A stretch of 64,000 bases of DNA from Carposina sasakii (taxonomy: Eukaryota; Arthropoda; Insecta; Lepidoptera; Carposinidae): assembly GCA_014607495.2 (NCBI GenBank), contig CP053148.1:18538001-18602000 (forward strand). Reading direction: 5' to 3'. The position numbers and the translations under genes are program-made. The notes below the pieces were generated by a model, which saw only the letters and a program-made list of their open reading frames with translations, searched no databases and had not been told where the DNA came from. Each line of letters begins with the position of its first letter. Within the stretch, counting starts at the first letter, position 1. Shown here piece after piece: positions 50,301 through 62,300 of this stretch.

Positions 50301-53300
50301 GGCCGCGCTGTTAGCCGGCAGACTAGCTTACACGATACAGAAGGAGCAAAATATGACTACAAATCAACGATATTTTTGGTGTGACTCCACTACTGTATTA
50401 CACTGGATAGGTAATAATGCGCGTAAGTATAACACTTTCGTAGCGAACCGTTTAGGAGAAATCGACGAACTTACACGCGCGGACGAATGGAGATATGTAC
50501 CTACGAAACTTAATGTCGCCGACATCGCCACGAGGGAAGTCTATGATACTTCTACGTTTGAAAATGAATGGTTTAAAGGGCCGTCATTTTTGTACGGCGA
50601 TGAGTCATCGTGGCCACGAGACTGCACAAAGCCGGAAGTGTGCGACGCAAACCTAGAATGCGTAAACATTATTAGTACGGATATAAATGAAAGGGTTTGT
50701 TTACCAGTACCTGATCCGGAGCGGTTTTCCTCATGGCTGAGACTGCAGCGATCCACGGCGGCCGTGCTAAGGTTTGTGGGTAAATTAAGGAGGCAAACTC
50801 ACGATTTTTCCAAATATATGGAAGAGGCGGAGAGGCTGTTGCTGAAGTATGCCCAAGCGGAGTCCTTTTGTAAAGAACTTACGTCTGTAAGAAGAAATAA
50901 AAGCATAGATAAAGATAGTAAGCTACTTACCTTATCTCCTGTGATGGATGAATATGGACTACTCCGCGTTGGTGGCAGGATCGATGCTGCAGTTGATGTC
51001 ACACCTGAAATAAAAAGACCCGTGATCCTAGATGGGCGGCACCATCTCACCAGGCTCCTCGTGCGGCACCACCACATTGCAGCCGCGCACGGGAACCAGG
51101 AGACCGTCGTAAATAACCTGAAACAGAAATACTGGATAATTAGATTGAGGCCTACAGTCAAGTATGTGGCTTCAAAGTGTATGTTTTGTAGAATTAAAAG
51201 GGCAAAACCTGTGGTACCCAGGATGGGTGACTTACCTGCCGGTCGCATGGCTCACCACCAGCGTCCATTCACGCACTGTGGACTGGACTTGTTTGGTCCT
51301 ATGGAAGTAACAGTAGGAAGAAGACGAGAAAAAAGATATGGAGTAATCTTTACTTGCCTTACTGTAAGGGCGATTCATCTAGAAATCGTACACTCCCTTA
51401 CTACCGACTCACTCTTGATGGCACTGCGACGCATGGCTGCAAGGCGCGGCTGGCCGCTCTGTCTGTATTCAGATAACGGCACTAACCTGAAGGGCGCCGA
51501 CAACGAGCTAAAGAGGTCCATACTGGAACTCGATAAGGAAGTACTGGAAGGAGAAGCAATAAATAAGGGCACACAGTGGAAGTTCATTCCGCCCGTTAGT
51601 CCCCACTGGGGTGGGGCATGGGAGAGACTCATTCGAAGCGTCAAAACCTCGCTTAAAGTGATATTGTCAGAGCGCGCTCCACGAGATGAAGTTCTTTTGA
51701 CACTAATGACAGAAGTGGAAAGCATTGTCAATTGTCGGCCCTTGACGCATGTCTCCGTTGAAGTCGGTAGTAGCGAGTCCTTAACGCCGAACCATTTTCT
51801 TATAGGTAGTTCTTCTAACTTACCTGTCCAGGGTGCATTCGATGACTCAGACCTGTACCTACGGAAACAATGGCGGAAGGCACAACGGCTAGCAGACATG
51901 TTCTGGCGGCGATGGGTTCGCGAGATCCTACCCGAGATGTTACCACGGCGAAAGTGGAACCAGGAGCAAGACTCTTTACAAGTAGGTGATCTTGTTTTTA
52001 TTGTTGACCCCGACTCACCTCGCAACGTGTGGCCGAGAGGTGCTATTGAGCATGTGTTCCCGGGAAAAGACGGACGGGTAAGACTAGTGGCAGTGCGCAC
52101 CAATTCTGGACTGCTAAAGCGATCTGTGGCGCGCGTCGCTAAGATCCCTTTATTAGGTGAGTGCTGTACCAGCACTGGGGTGGGGCGTGTTAGCGACGAG
52201 CTCCTATAATATTTTTATATATTTTATTCTAATTTGTTTATATATTTTTCATAATTTTAGAATAGTACTTAACCGGCGCTTGCGCTGCTATATTTAAATG
52301 CGAGTGCGTGTGACGTCACGAGGGCCATCTTGTTAAAGCTACGTTGGTTGGCTACCAGTCTTCGGCCATCCATGACGACACACGGACCCGCGCACCGCGA
52401 CCCCGCAAATTGCCCAAAATTTGTATTTAGTTACCGTGTGCCTTTCAAAATATACTCCTAAATCTATCATACGTGTTTTGTGTTCACCCAAGGAGTGTTT
52501 TAGCGCCTACAATCATGAAACTTGATAAAGCGAAAGAGAACAAGCAAAAGCAAAACGATAGAGAAAATTGTACAAAAGTCGCTGATTGCTTGTCAAATTC
52601 GTATTACGTAAAATGAATTTCAAAGGAACTTTGATATTTCAAGGCGAATATTGTACAACTTTCGCTATCGCTTTGCTTCGGCTTTGCTATTGCAAATTAG
52701 GTAATCAGGGGCCTATCTCTCTGAGAAAGAGGCGTGATTTTATATATGTATGTACCTATATCTTTACAGAGGCGACATTCTAGCGTGTTCGACCGGCGCC
52801 ATGCTGCCGCTGGTGGAGCGCACGCGCATAAAGGGTGCGGCGTCACTCCCCGTGAAGGGCCCGTCGCGCTTCCGGCTGGCCGGTGCGGCGTTGCGCGCGA
52901 GCGTGCACGCCTCGCGTCTGCGCACGCTCATGGCGCTGGCCAAGGACTGGAGCGACGTCACTGCGGTATGCCTATTTAGATGAAATTAGTACTAGTTAAT
53001 GATGTGAGTATTAGGTTTTACAATTTGAATCGCCAGAATTGATTAATGCAAACAAAAGTGATTTTTAGCCCTGTATCAATCGTTCAAATGCAATGACACC
53101 TATTTGCCACTGATTGTCTACATATCTGACCGCGCTATGCTAAATATCCTGCAGTTCAGACTACCCCCTTTGGGGCGACAGCCGATATGTGTGTATACAC
53201 AAGTAACACACCTGGGTGGTAAATAACTCTTATATCATATACATTAAAAACCTTAGGTGAAAATAGGGGCTATGATCAAGTGGTATATGGGTTCCAATAA

Positions 53301-56300
53301 CCCATAAACAACTCAAATCGAATCAAGCGGAGAAAAATTGCAGCCTATTTTTGATTCCTAATGGGTTGGATAGAGGTTCCTAGGATCACTATAGGTGATA
53401 ATTAGAACACGGGGTGCAATTGTCTCTAGCGAACAAATATTTGAATGATGTTCGTTCAGTTCATTCTTGGTGAGTGATTTAAACGACCGTATTTCTGTTT
53501 CTGACTAAACGATCTACATTTTAATATTGACGACGCAAAAATTCATTTTGCGGTGTTGTAATATCAAATATTCTTCTGTCATATTTAATTGTAGCTCAAA
53601 ACCCTTGCGAATGTTTTTTTACTGTAAAACTATTATGTTATTTCTTTATAGATTTTTGTGCGCCTTCGATTTGCATAAGTTTAGTTGAAAAATAATATGA
53701 AAGCTAATAAAATAATGATGTCGAAACTTGCTTTCTAAATTCAAGAATTTTACTTTTCGCTGATGACATGAAGGTATTTAAGAGAATAGGGTCTAATGCT
53801 GATATAGAAGACCTTCAGTGCGATCTAGACAGATTTACGACGTATTGCTCCAGCAACAATCTTGACTTAAATGTATCGAAGTGCTACATGGTATCTTATT
53901 CCAGAAAAAACTTGGTGCTGGGTTTGGGCTATAATCTAGCTTGCGAAAGAATAAGCAGAGTGGAGGATATGAGAGACCTTGGTGTGCACTTCGACAGTAA
54001 ATTCTCCTTCAATGGCCACATAGATAGAATTGTAACCAAGGCTTATAGGGCTATGGGATTCCTGATGCGCACATGCAGTGACTTCACTGATATTAAGCCT
54101 ATAAAAATATTGTATTGCTCCTATGTTCGAAGTCACCTTGAATATGCCTCACAGGTGTGGAACCCTAAATATGAGGTACATAAGTCCCGTATTGAGGCGA
54201 TTCAGAAAAAATTCTTAAAATATTTAGACTTCAAAACTAGGCAGCGTACACCTGACTACGTTAGTCGATGTAAGCGTTACCACTTCTTACCCCTAGAATA
54301 TAGGCGACGAGTGAATGATATATGTTATCTGGCTAATGTGGCTAGTAGTAGAGTCGACTCAGCTGAGATCCTGTCCAAAATATATGTCAAGGCGAATCTA
54401 TGCAGATTTAGGCGTCGCCCAGTGTTGAGTGTGCCGATAGCGGGAACCAACTATCGAGATGATTCGTTCTTGCTGCGAGCTTGCCGAGAGTTCAACAAAC
54501 TCACTGTTGATGTAGACTTATTCTGTACCAGTCCGACATCGATACGTCATTTAATGAATGCAGACTACTTTAAATCGTAAATCTAAATCTATATAAAATC
54601 TATATAAAATCAATATATATATACATATACATATAATTATATTCAGATGATAAATTTGGTGGCATTAAATAAGTATAAATTCCCTAAATTTTATTTTGTT
54701 CTCTTCACCGGGGATGTGATAGGTCTAATACCTAACCTTTTGCGCTTGAGTGTCTTTCTTTTCTGTGTATCCTGACAAATTAATCCACATTTAGTTCTTT
54801 TCGTATATTATTTTCAATTTTTATATGTCTGGCACTGTATCTTACTGTACCGACTTAACTTATGTATTCCACTGCACCAACTAATGTTATTAAAGCTATC
54901 TGTGGGGACTTATTATTAGCATAGTTCTAAGTTATAGATATTGTTTATATGTTATATAAATTTCGCTGTTAGTCCTCCTAAAATAACAATAAATAAATAA
55001 ATAAATAAATAAAACTTATAACCTCACTTTTTTAGAAACTATTTAAAAAGCGAAGTTTAATAATGGCAGACTAATTATATTGTCAAATTACATCAGTTGC
55101 AACTACCAAAACTCCGTGATATTGCTTTAATGTAATATAATTGTATTGAATAAATACCACTTTTAAGAACTCCATCTTTAAAACATGGCGATGAAGTAAG
55201 ACTCTTAAAGTTCTTAAATTTACCTATTTACACCCCATTTAGAGGTGAGAGTGCTGAAAATCAGCCATTTGCCACCTTTGAGTTACAAATCTTTTGTGCT
55301 AGTTGGGTATATATGTATGTATGTATTATTTTCCCAGTCGGTGCCCGGCCGCGGTCTGACGCGGTTGTCCCACACGGACACGGAGAACATAAAGTCTCGC
55401 TCGGAGACGGCGGCCAGCACGGTGGAGGAGTTAGAGGGCCGCGTGTCCCTCTGGGTACACAACAGCTGCGCCACGGCGCTGCGCGTGGGGCAGCAGGGCT
55501 CGGATGACGTCACGCCGCTCGGGCCCAACGTCAGCCTGGCCTACAGGTGAGTGACTACTTGTCACTTACAACTGTCTCCGTTACGCTAAACTTGGCTGTG
55601 GGATCTTGATGTATATCTACAGGGTGTAACAAAAGAGGTATATTAAGCGAAAAGCTATGTAATACTCGAAATCACATGTTTATTTTTTCAGATAGTATGG
55701 AGAATTCCTAAACCACTCAGGAATGTTCATACAATCTTGAAAAATAAACATGTTATTTCGAGCCTCAAATTTTGGAAATAGATTCTCTATAGTAGCCCAC
55801 TATAGAGAACCTATTTCATTTACATAGCTTTTCGCTTAACATACCTTTTCTGTTACACCCTGTATATGTAGATGTGCGCACAACAAGGCGCCGGAGTTGT
55901 CATTCGTCAGTAATAAACCAATTACCACCATACTCGGTCGTTTCAATCGCAAACATCTCAGATCTCCTTTATGATTCTGCAGTTCCAGCTACCCAATCGT
56001 CGCCCGTCCATCTCGAGGGTAACCTTCCCACGCTAGCTACCTCCTTCTATCATGATAATGTCATCATAGAAGGAGGTCCATCACAATAATATTTTTTACC
56101 TAAGAATGTTGCGCTAAGCAGTTTCGAAAGACACCTTTTAGGCCGATTCCAAAATGTTGAATTAAGTATATTATTTCAGCGAGTTTAATTCAAAATAGGC
56201 CACTTAGATCATCAAAATATGATGTTCGTCGCTAACTACTTTGATATTGCAGATGGCGTAACTCGAGTGCGCCGAAGCAATTGCGCTTTGCTTTGGCGGG

Positions 56301-59300
56301 CCCTTCTGCAAATTGGCATTGGTCAAACAGTAAGTATTTAATATATTGTACCTAATAATACACTCCCCATTCGTCGCACATATGTATATCATTTTTAAAG
56401 TCCGAATTATTGTTAAACGTCATTTATTTTAAAAAAACACATCGAAATCCGTTACGTTGTTTAAGGGGGGAAACCAGTTTAGACCGATCAAAAAATCGAC
56501 TTTATTTTTATTGCATAAATCGTTAGTATAACTCGTCAAGAATATGTGGTCAAAATTTGAAAGCAAAATTCGCATTATTATCAATGCTATGAGGACTTGA
56601 GTGACCGCCCGTCGGTCCGGAGTCGAAGCGCGCGGTAGTTAGAACGGAGCGGTCGCTCAGTAACCCATTTTCGGTTACCTGCCTCAATTATTCCTTAGTA
56701 CCGCTGTACTAAGGAATAATAGAGAGGGGGGCATCTCGGCAGATGTTGTTGTTTGACCTGGGGTAGAACTTTCTCGAACGTTTACGATATTTCGACAGAG
56801 CGTCGAGCTTGGCTAGTTCAGCTCCGGCTTTCTTACCGAGTGTTGTCAAAATGTCAGCGTATCCGAAAGGTTCCCGTGAGTTTACCGAACGACGTAGTAG
56901 ACCACGTAAGAGATCATTCCATGGTAATCAACACACCAGAGTGATAAATGTATATATGAATAAAATTAATAATTTTATATAATTAATAAAAAATAATTAC
57001 TGCCTCGAATCTCGTTTTCGCTACATTTTATTTCAAACGCGTTTTTCTCGAAACGACTTTTTTTCCACTTGTGGGCATTCTAGCTTGAAAAGTTATTGAC
57101 CAATCGTTCTGAAATTTGGTGTGAACATTCTTTATTCAATTCAAATCTAGATGAACCTAATTCTGGAATTATATGATTATTAAAAATATGTTTTTTTATG
57201 CGAAACAGGTGAAAAATATGGTATAAAAACATAACATTGTCTTCAAACACCTCAAAAAAATGCAATTTTCAATTTTTTTTTACACAATCAGGTTCATATT
57301 CTTAGGAAATATGTTGTTAACGAAAAAAAATAAATGTGATGATTACAGATGAAAATTGCTACCACAGGAATGCCCACCAGCAAAATATTCCGATGGTAAT
57401 CGTCCATGGACAGCACGATCTAGCGACACTGTTTCCGGCGGAAATCGCTTGAAAAAATTCTCAAGTCTATTTCAAACCATGAATAAAATATTCTCAAATT
57501 CAAAAAAAAAATCTGTTTATATTATCCATATGTAAAAAATTCACGAAAAACAACAAAATTTCGGCCTCCTAAACTGGTTTCCCCCCTTAAAAGATCTAAG
57601 CATATACATAGGGGCAGACAGACAGCAGGAAGCAACGTCGTTTTATACTATGTTATGATGTCTTTGTCCAGTGAGGCAAGCTCGAACCTCTCGATAGTCC
57701 GTGACGCTATCGTCAAACTGTCACATAGATTTTGCTTGCGAGTCGATAGCGTTATGCCGCGTAAAAAGGTTCGTGCTTACTCCACAGGTTTATGTTTACT
57801 TACAGGTATTCCGTTCCTGCCGGGTTCGAGCCGCGTGCGGCTGCAGGATGCAGATGCGACGGCGGAGGAGGGGGCCGGGGGGGCGCCGTCCACCGGCGTG
57901 TTCCTGTACGTGGACGTTCGCGAGCCGGGCGCCAAGTACGCCATGCGTCTGTCCGGCCGCCTGCAGCTGGCCAACCTGCTGCGCCAGGACCTACTCTACA
58001 AGGTACCCCGCCCACATCAGCCTATTGCAGTCCACTGCTGTACGTAGGACTACTGCTATAGGGGGGTTTTGCCTAGTCACCACGCTGCGCAGCCGGGTTG
58101 GTCATCGCAATGTGATTTTCGGACCATGTTGTCAACACGGGAGGCGCTGCTATCCACCTCCGGAAACCCTTGATTGCCTCTTACATTAAACTAATATTAC
58201 ACCATTATTAAATGTTGCGTTTGCAAATATTATCACGTAACAAAAGTTGCAGGTTGTCGGATGGTTCAATTATTTTCACTTTTTGACATATTTCTAACAT
58301 GAACGCTGTCAATGCACAGATTGAAGCACCGTAATGGCGGCGCGTTACGCATGTAGGCGTATTTTCTAGTAGGCGCCGACCTTACTATGGTTTGTATGTG
58401 TGGATGGATAACGCGTCATTACACATCCCTACTCCATGGAATATCGTTACCGAGCTTACTATGAATGCTTCACTCTGTGTATTGACAACACTCTGTCCGT
58501 TATTCTTTATACGTTCATGATTTCTAATTATTGACTTCATGTAACAATCCTGCACACACATTGATACGTACTCACACAAGTAAACACTTTGATTAAAGAG
58601 TTACTCAATAGATCAATTTCAAATGTGTATCCAATGAATGTATTCCAGGTCCGGACGAAATGCCCCACCACTGGACAATGGCGCATCGTGATTGGTTCCA
58701 GCGAGCTCAAAGCAGAGACGCTAGGACTCAGTGTAGTGTGCGGCTCTGAGTGGGATATGGTGCTCAAGTTAGTAGAAACACGCGTTAACTTATGTGAAAT
58801 ACTGTCTTTAGAACATTCTGTAATCGGCTTAAGGACTTGGTTCCAGGCAAGTAAAATTTAATAAATAAAAAAAACATTCTTTAAACTTTGATAATATAGT
58901 GTCACATTTTTTGTAGAATGTATTACAAACATATCGGCGTTATTGACCCGACTATAAATTCTAATTCTGTTTAATTCATGGCGTCCGTCCATCGTATTGG
59001 GACCAGTAAACAAAATTTATCCGATCAAAGAAAAACACTACAGTTATGTTAAAGTCATACCATACACAATTTATTAATACCTGCATTTTGTATTCAGATA
59101 TTAAATTGTCTGTGATATAAATTATATTTGTAGTAAAAGGCACGTTTATTCTTGGATTGTACTTGGCTTTATTCGACGCCTGTTTATCCTCTAGAATTAT
59201 TAATACTGTGCTTCTTTTTCAGAGTCAAGTTCATGTCAAGTGATACAGGTTGGTCCGGAGATATACCACTGAAGGAATGTCCCAAAGAAAATGTTCCGTG

Positions 59301-62300
59301 GTTAGTGAAAGGTAAAAATTTAATGACGTATATACTGTTATTTTCAAATATATGTCTAAAGTAAAGTATTTAAGATAATTATTCTTATGTAAAAAGTAGC
59401 TGTTACTTTGGATTCCGTGTCATTTTCTGTCATTTGTCTAGCCGCATTGGGACAAGGTGTCCTGGGACTATAAAGGCTGATTACCATTTGATATAATGTT
59501 AAAAATGATATCATAGACCAACAATTATGATTGGTTAGTACCAAACGCAACCAAGTACCAAATGGTTGCACATCTTTGCTTTCTAGCAGACTTATAGCTC
59601 TGTATATTTGACGCATCACACACCTCTACCCTCACTACTCATGCAGTATTCCTTGTACGATCTGTGTGCATAGTGCGAGTTTTTCTAACACGGTGAGCAC
59701 GTTAGCGTCCTCACGGGTTAGTATGTCGGCAAAGTGACACCTGGTGGAACTGAATGATACCATATGGTTTCCAGTGCCTCGCGAGGGCGACCCGCCATAC
59801 CAGGCGGTGTGGTGCCGCGTGACGCGCGCGCGCAGCGACGGCCGCGTGCTGGCCGCCGTCTGGCCGCTCTACACGATACACTCTCGCCTGCCGCTCGACA
59901 CCGACGTGAGTGCATGTAGGGCAGCACAAGACTACGTCAGCTGCCGCTCGACTCCATTGAGTCGACTATTACACAGATTTTAAACTGAAGAATCCAATTG
60001 TTTCTTGATTTTACTGTATTCGACTCCCTTACACTTCTCTAAGAACTCACTAACCCGAATTTTTGGTTCTTACCGTATGTTATTTGACAAAAATGACAGG
60101 ACAAAGAGAAAGTCCGCGTGTCCATACTCCGTAAACTACATTAGCTAGCTCTGGTATCTACTACATAGATTTAATGTGATTTACTCATACATTTTAGTGT
60201 ACACATCAATAATACAAACAAAACAAACAGAAGGTCTCAAAAGAAATACGTTCTGCACTATAGAAATTTCTGACAGGTTTTAGTATCATTTTAACTGTAA
60301 CTTAACATTATTATCTAGTGTTGAGTAGGACACGACTTGAAAAAGAGTTTGTAAGAGTAGCCTCTTTTTTGTCCTGAGCCAGTACAATGTCCCACTTCAA
60401 ATGAGGCGAGGCGTACCTACTGACTGAACCATTTGAAGTTATTATAGTACGAAATATGCGCGCCTCCTGACGCCTCAAATGTCAGACGCGACGTGCTTTT
60501 GTCATGGCGCCTCGCCTCGCATGGAAGACAATATATTTCTCTCGCTCAAAATGTCAGACGCGACGACCGTGACGTGATCACGTGACGTGCTTGTCGTTTG
60601 TCTGCCTGCCTCGCTCGACCGTTCAAGCTCGACCGCGACAAGAAAATTGAAGTAGTACAATTTAAAATTTCGAGGCACTCTTACATTTTGACGTCATGTC
60701 CGGGACAAATGAAGTGCCTCTTGTATGTCCTACTCAACACTATTATTATCGCATCTTATTTTACTTTGCTCCATTGAAATCCGCAAGATATACCTAGTAA
60801 CTGGAATGTACACTAACCTAACCTAACATTTGCAGGTGCTAATCCACACCGATAACAGCCAATCAAATCCGGAGCCGACAGAGGAAGGGCCGGTGCTGAC
60901 GCAGGCGGCGTCGGGGCGCGGCGTCAGCACGCATCTGCTGACGGCCGGCACCACGCGAGCTAGGCATAGTCTGCACTTCAAGTACAGGTGCCTTTCTATT
61001 GATACTTACGTATACAATATATTCAGGATGCGCGTAGTTGTAAACAAAATCAAGTGAAAATGACATCTTCTATTTTTGCTTAATTATGCAAGTGCACAAC
61101 CTGCGAAAACCACCTCTATTCTGTTAGAATGTTCCCCTGAGTATTTTCCTGGGATCATTCTCGTCGGTGTCATTTGAGTTTGAACATCTATTTTTTAACC
61201 AGCACTTCCATATAAGTATTAACCAAAAAGGTACGAAAGGATTTGAATGACATTTTATCGTAAAATGAAATTTATATCTTAGCTCACCTGAATGGTGAAT
61301 AGTTTTATATTTTTGATGATTATTGTATTACATTTACAGTATGCCCAGGTAAGTTTCATATTATTGACGATTTAATTATTTGTGATGTGGGCTTTTAAAA
61401 ATTGGACCAGACCTTGTCTTGCTGACTCTCTCTGTCTTAAGTAATTGCCAATTCAATTATAGAAAGATAAAATAATTGCTTTGGTGGTCTTTGAGGCAAA
61501 GATAGATGTAATAGTGTTTGGTTGTGTACAGATGTTTTTTCTTTTTCTGCTTTGTTGGTCTTAAAAGCAAAGGTGTAATGGTTTCTGGTTCCAACAGACA
61601 CGGTCTGGACAGTCCGGTGACGGCGGAGTCGGTGCCGCTACATTACGGCGTCACGGACGTGTCGGTGTTCGACAAGTGCGCGCCCGTCGATCGCATCGAA
61701 GACGTCGTGGACTGCGTGCAGACCTGGTGAGGAACCACGACACATGTTAAAAATCCGCCCCCTGATTACGTAACTTGCAATAGCAAAGTCGAAGCAGCGC
61801 GATAGCAAACGACGTGCACATACGCACACACTCTCAATTTTCGTTATCGAATTGCTATCGCTCTGCTTCTGCAAGTTACATAATCAGGGGGCCGACGCTG
61901 TTAGATCTCTATAAAGTCTGGTGACTTCTATTTGCAGGCTGGACCAATACGGGCAAAACGTGGAGAGTCAGTGGCCGTACTCTATAGTGAGCAAACACTA
62001 TTGGGGCGAGTGGAAGCCGGCGCTGTCCCAGCCTAAGTGTGACGTTACGGTCGGTACCTACACATAGATACATACATAGTGCCTGCTACTCTAGTAAGTT
62101 CCATCCCAGTCACGGGCCTGTACTAATGAATTTATTTCATGTACAGATTATAATGTTGTAATACTGTCACTTAGCTCTTGCCTCGGAAAGAACGTAAAAC
62201 CGTTGGTCCTGCGACTGATCTCTCTCCGGTCGTGTCGGCTTTCCGTCCCATCAGACTATGAGAGTAACGGAATAGAGAGTGCATCTGTGTTTGCGCACAC

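Larger units (their letters stand above)
46199..52511 (+). mobile_element. Complete BEL/Pao LTR retrotransposon
   Basis: 6,313 bp. LTRs of 325 and 324 bp (TG...CA) read the same except for one T in a T-run, and the flanks both carry atcat. One long pol-type ORF spans the interior. It lies in the VPS13B intron between exons 51 and 52, same strand. The near-identical LTRs and open ORF indicate very recent insertion. Confidence 0.95.

Noticed and set aside
51375..52175. 266-residue minus-strand open frame
   Set aside because: It is the shadow of the BEL/Pao integrase coding sequence on the other strand; no recognisable protein.
57701..58189. 162-residue plus frame and minus frames over exon 55
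   Set aside because: Alternative frames of a very GC-rich exon; only the frame joining exons 54 and 56 is open and conserved.
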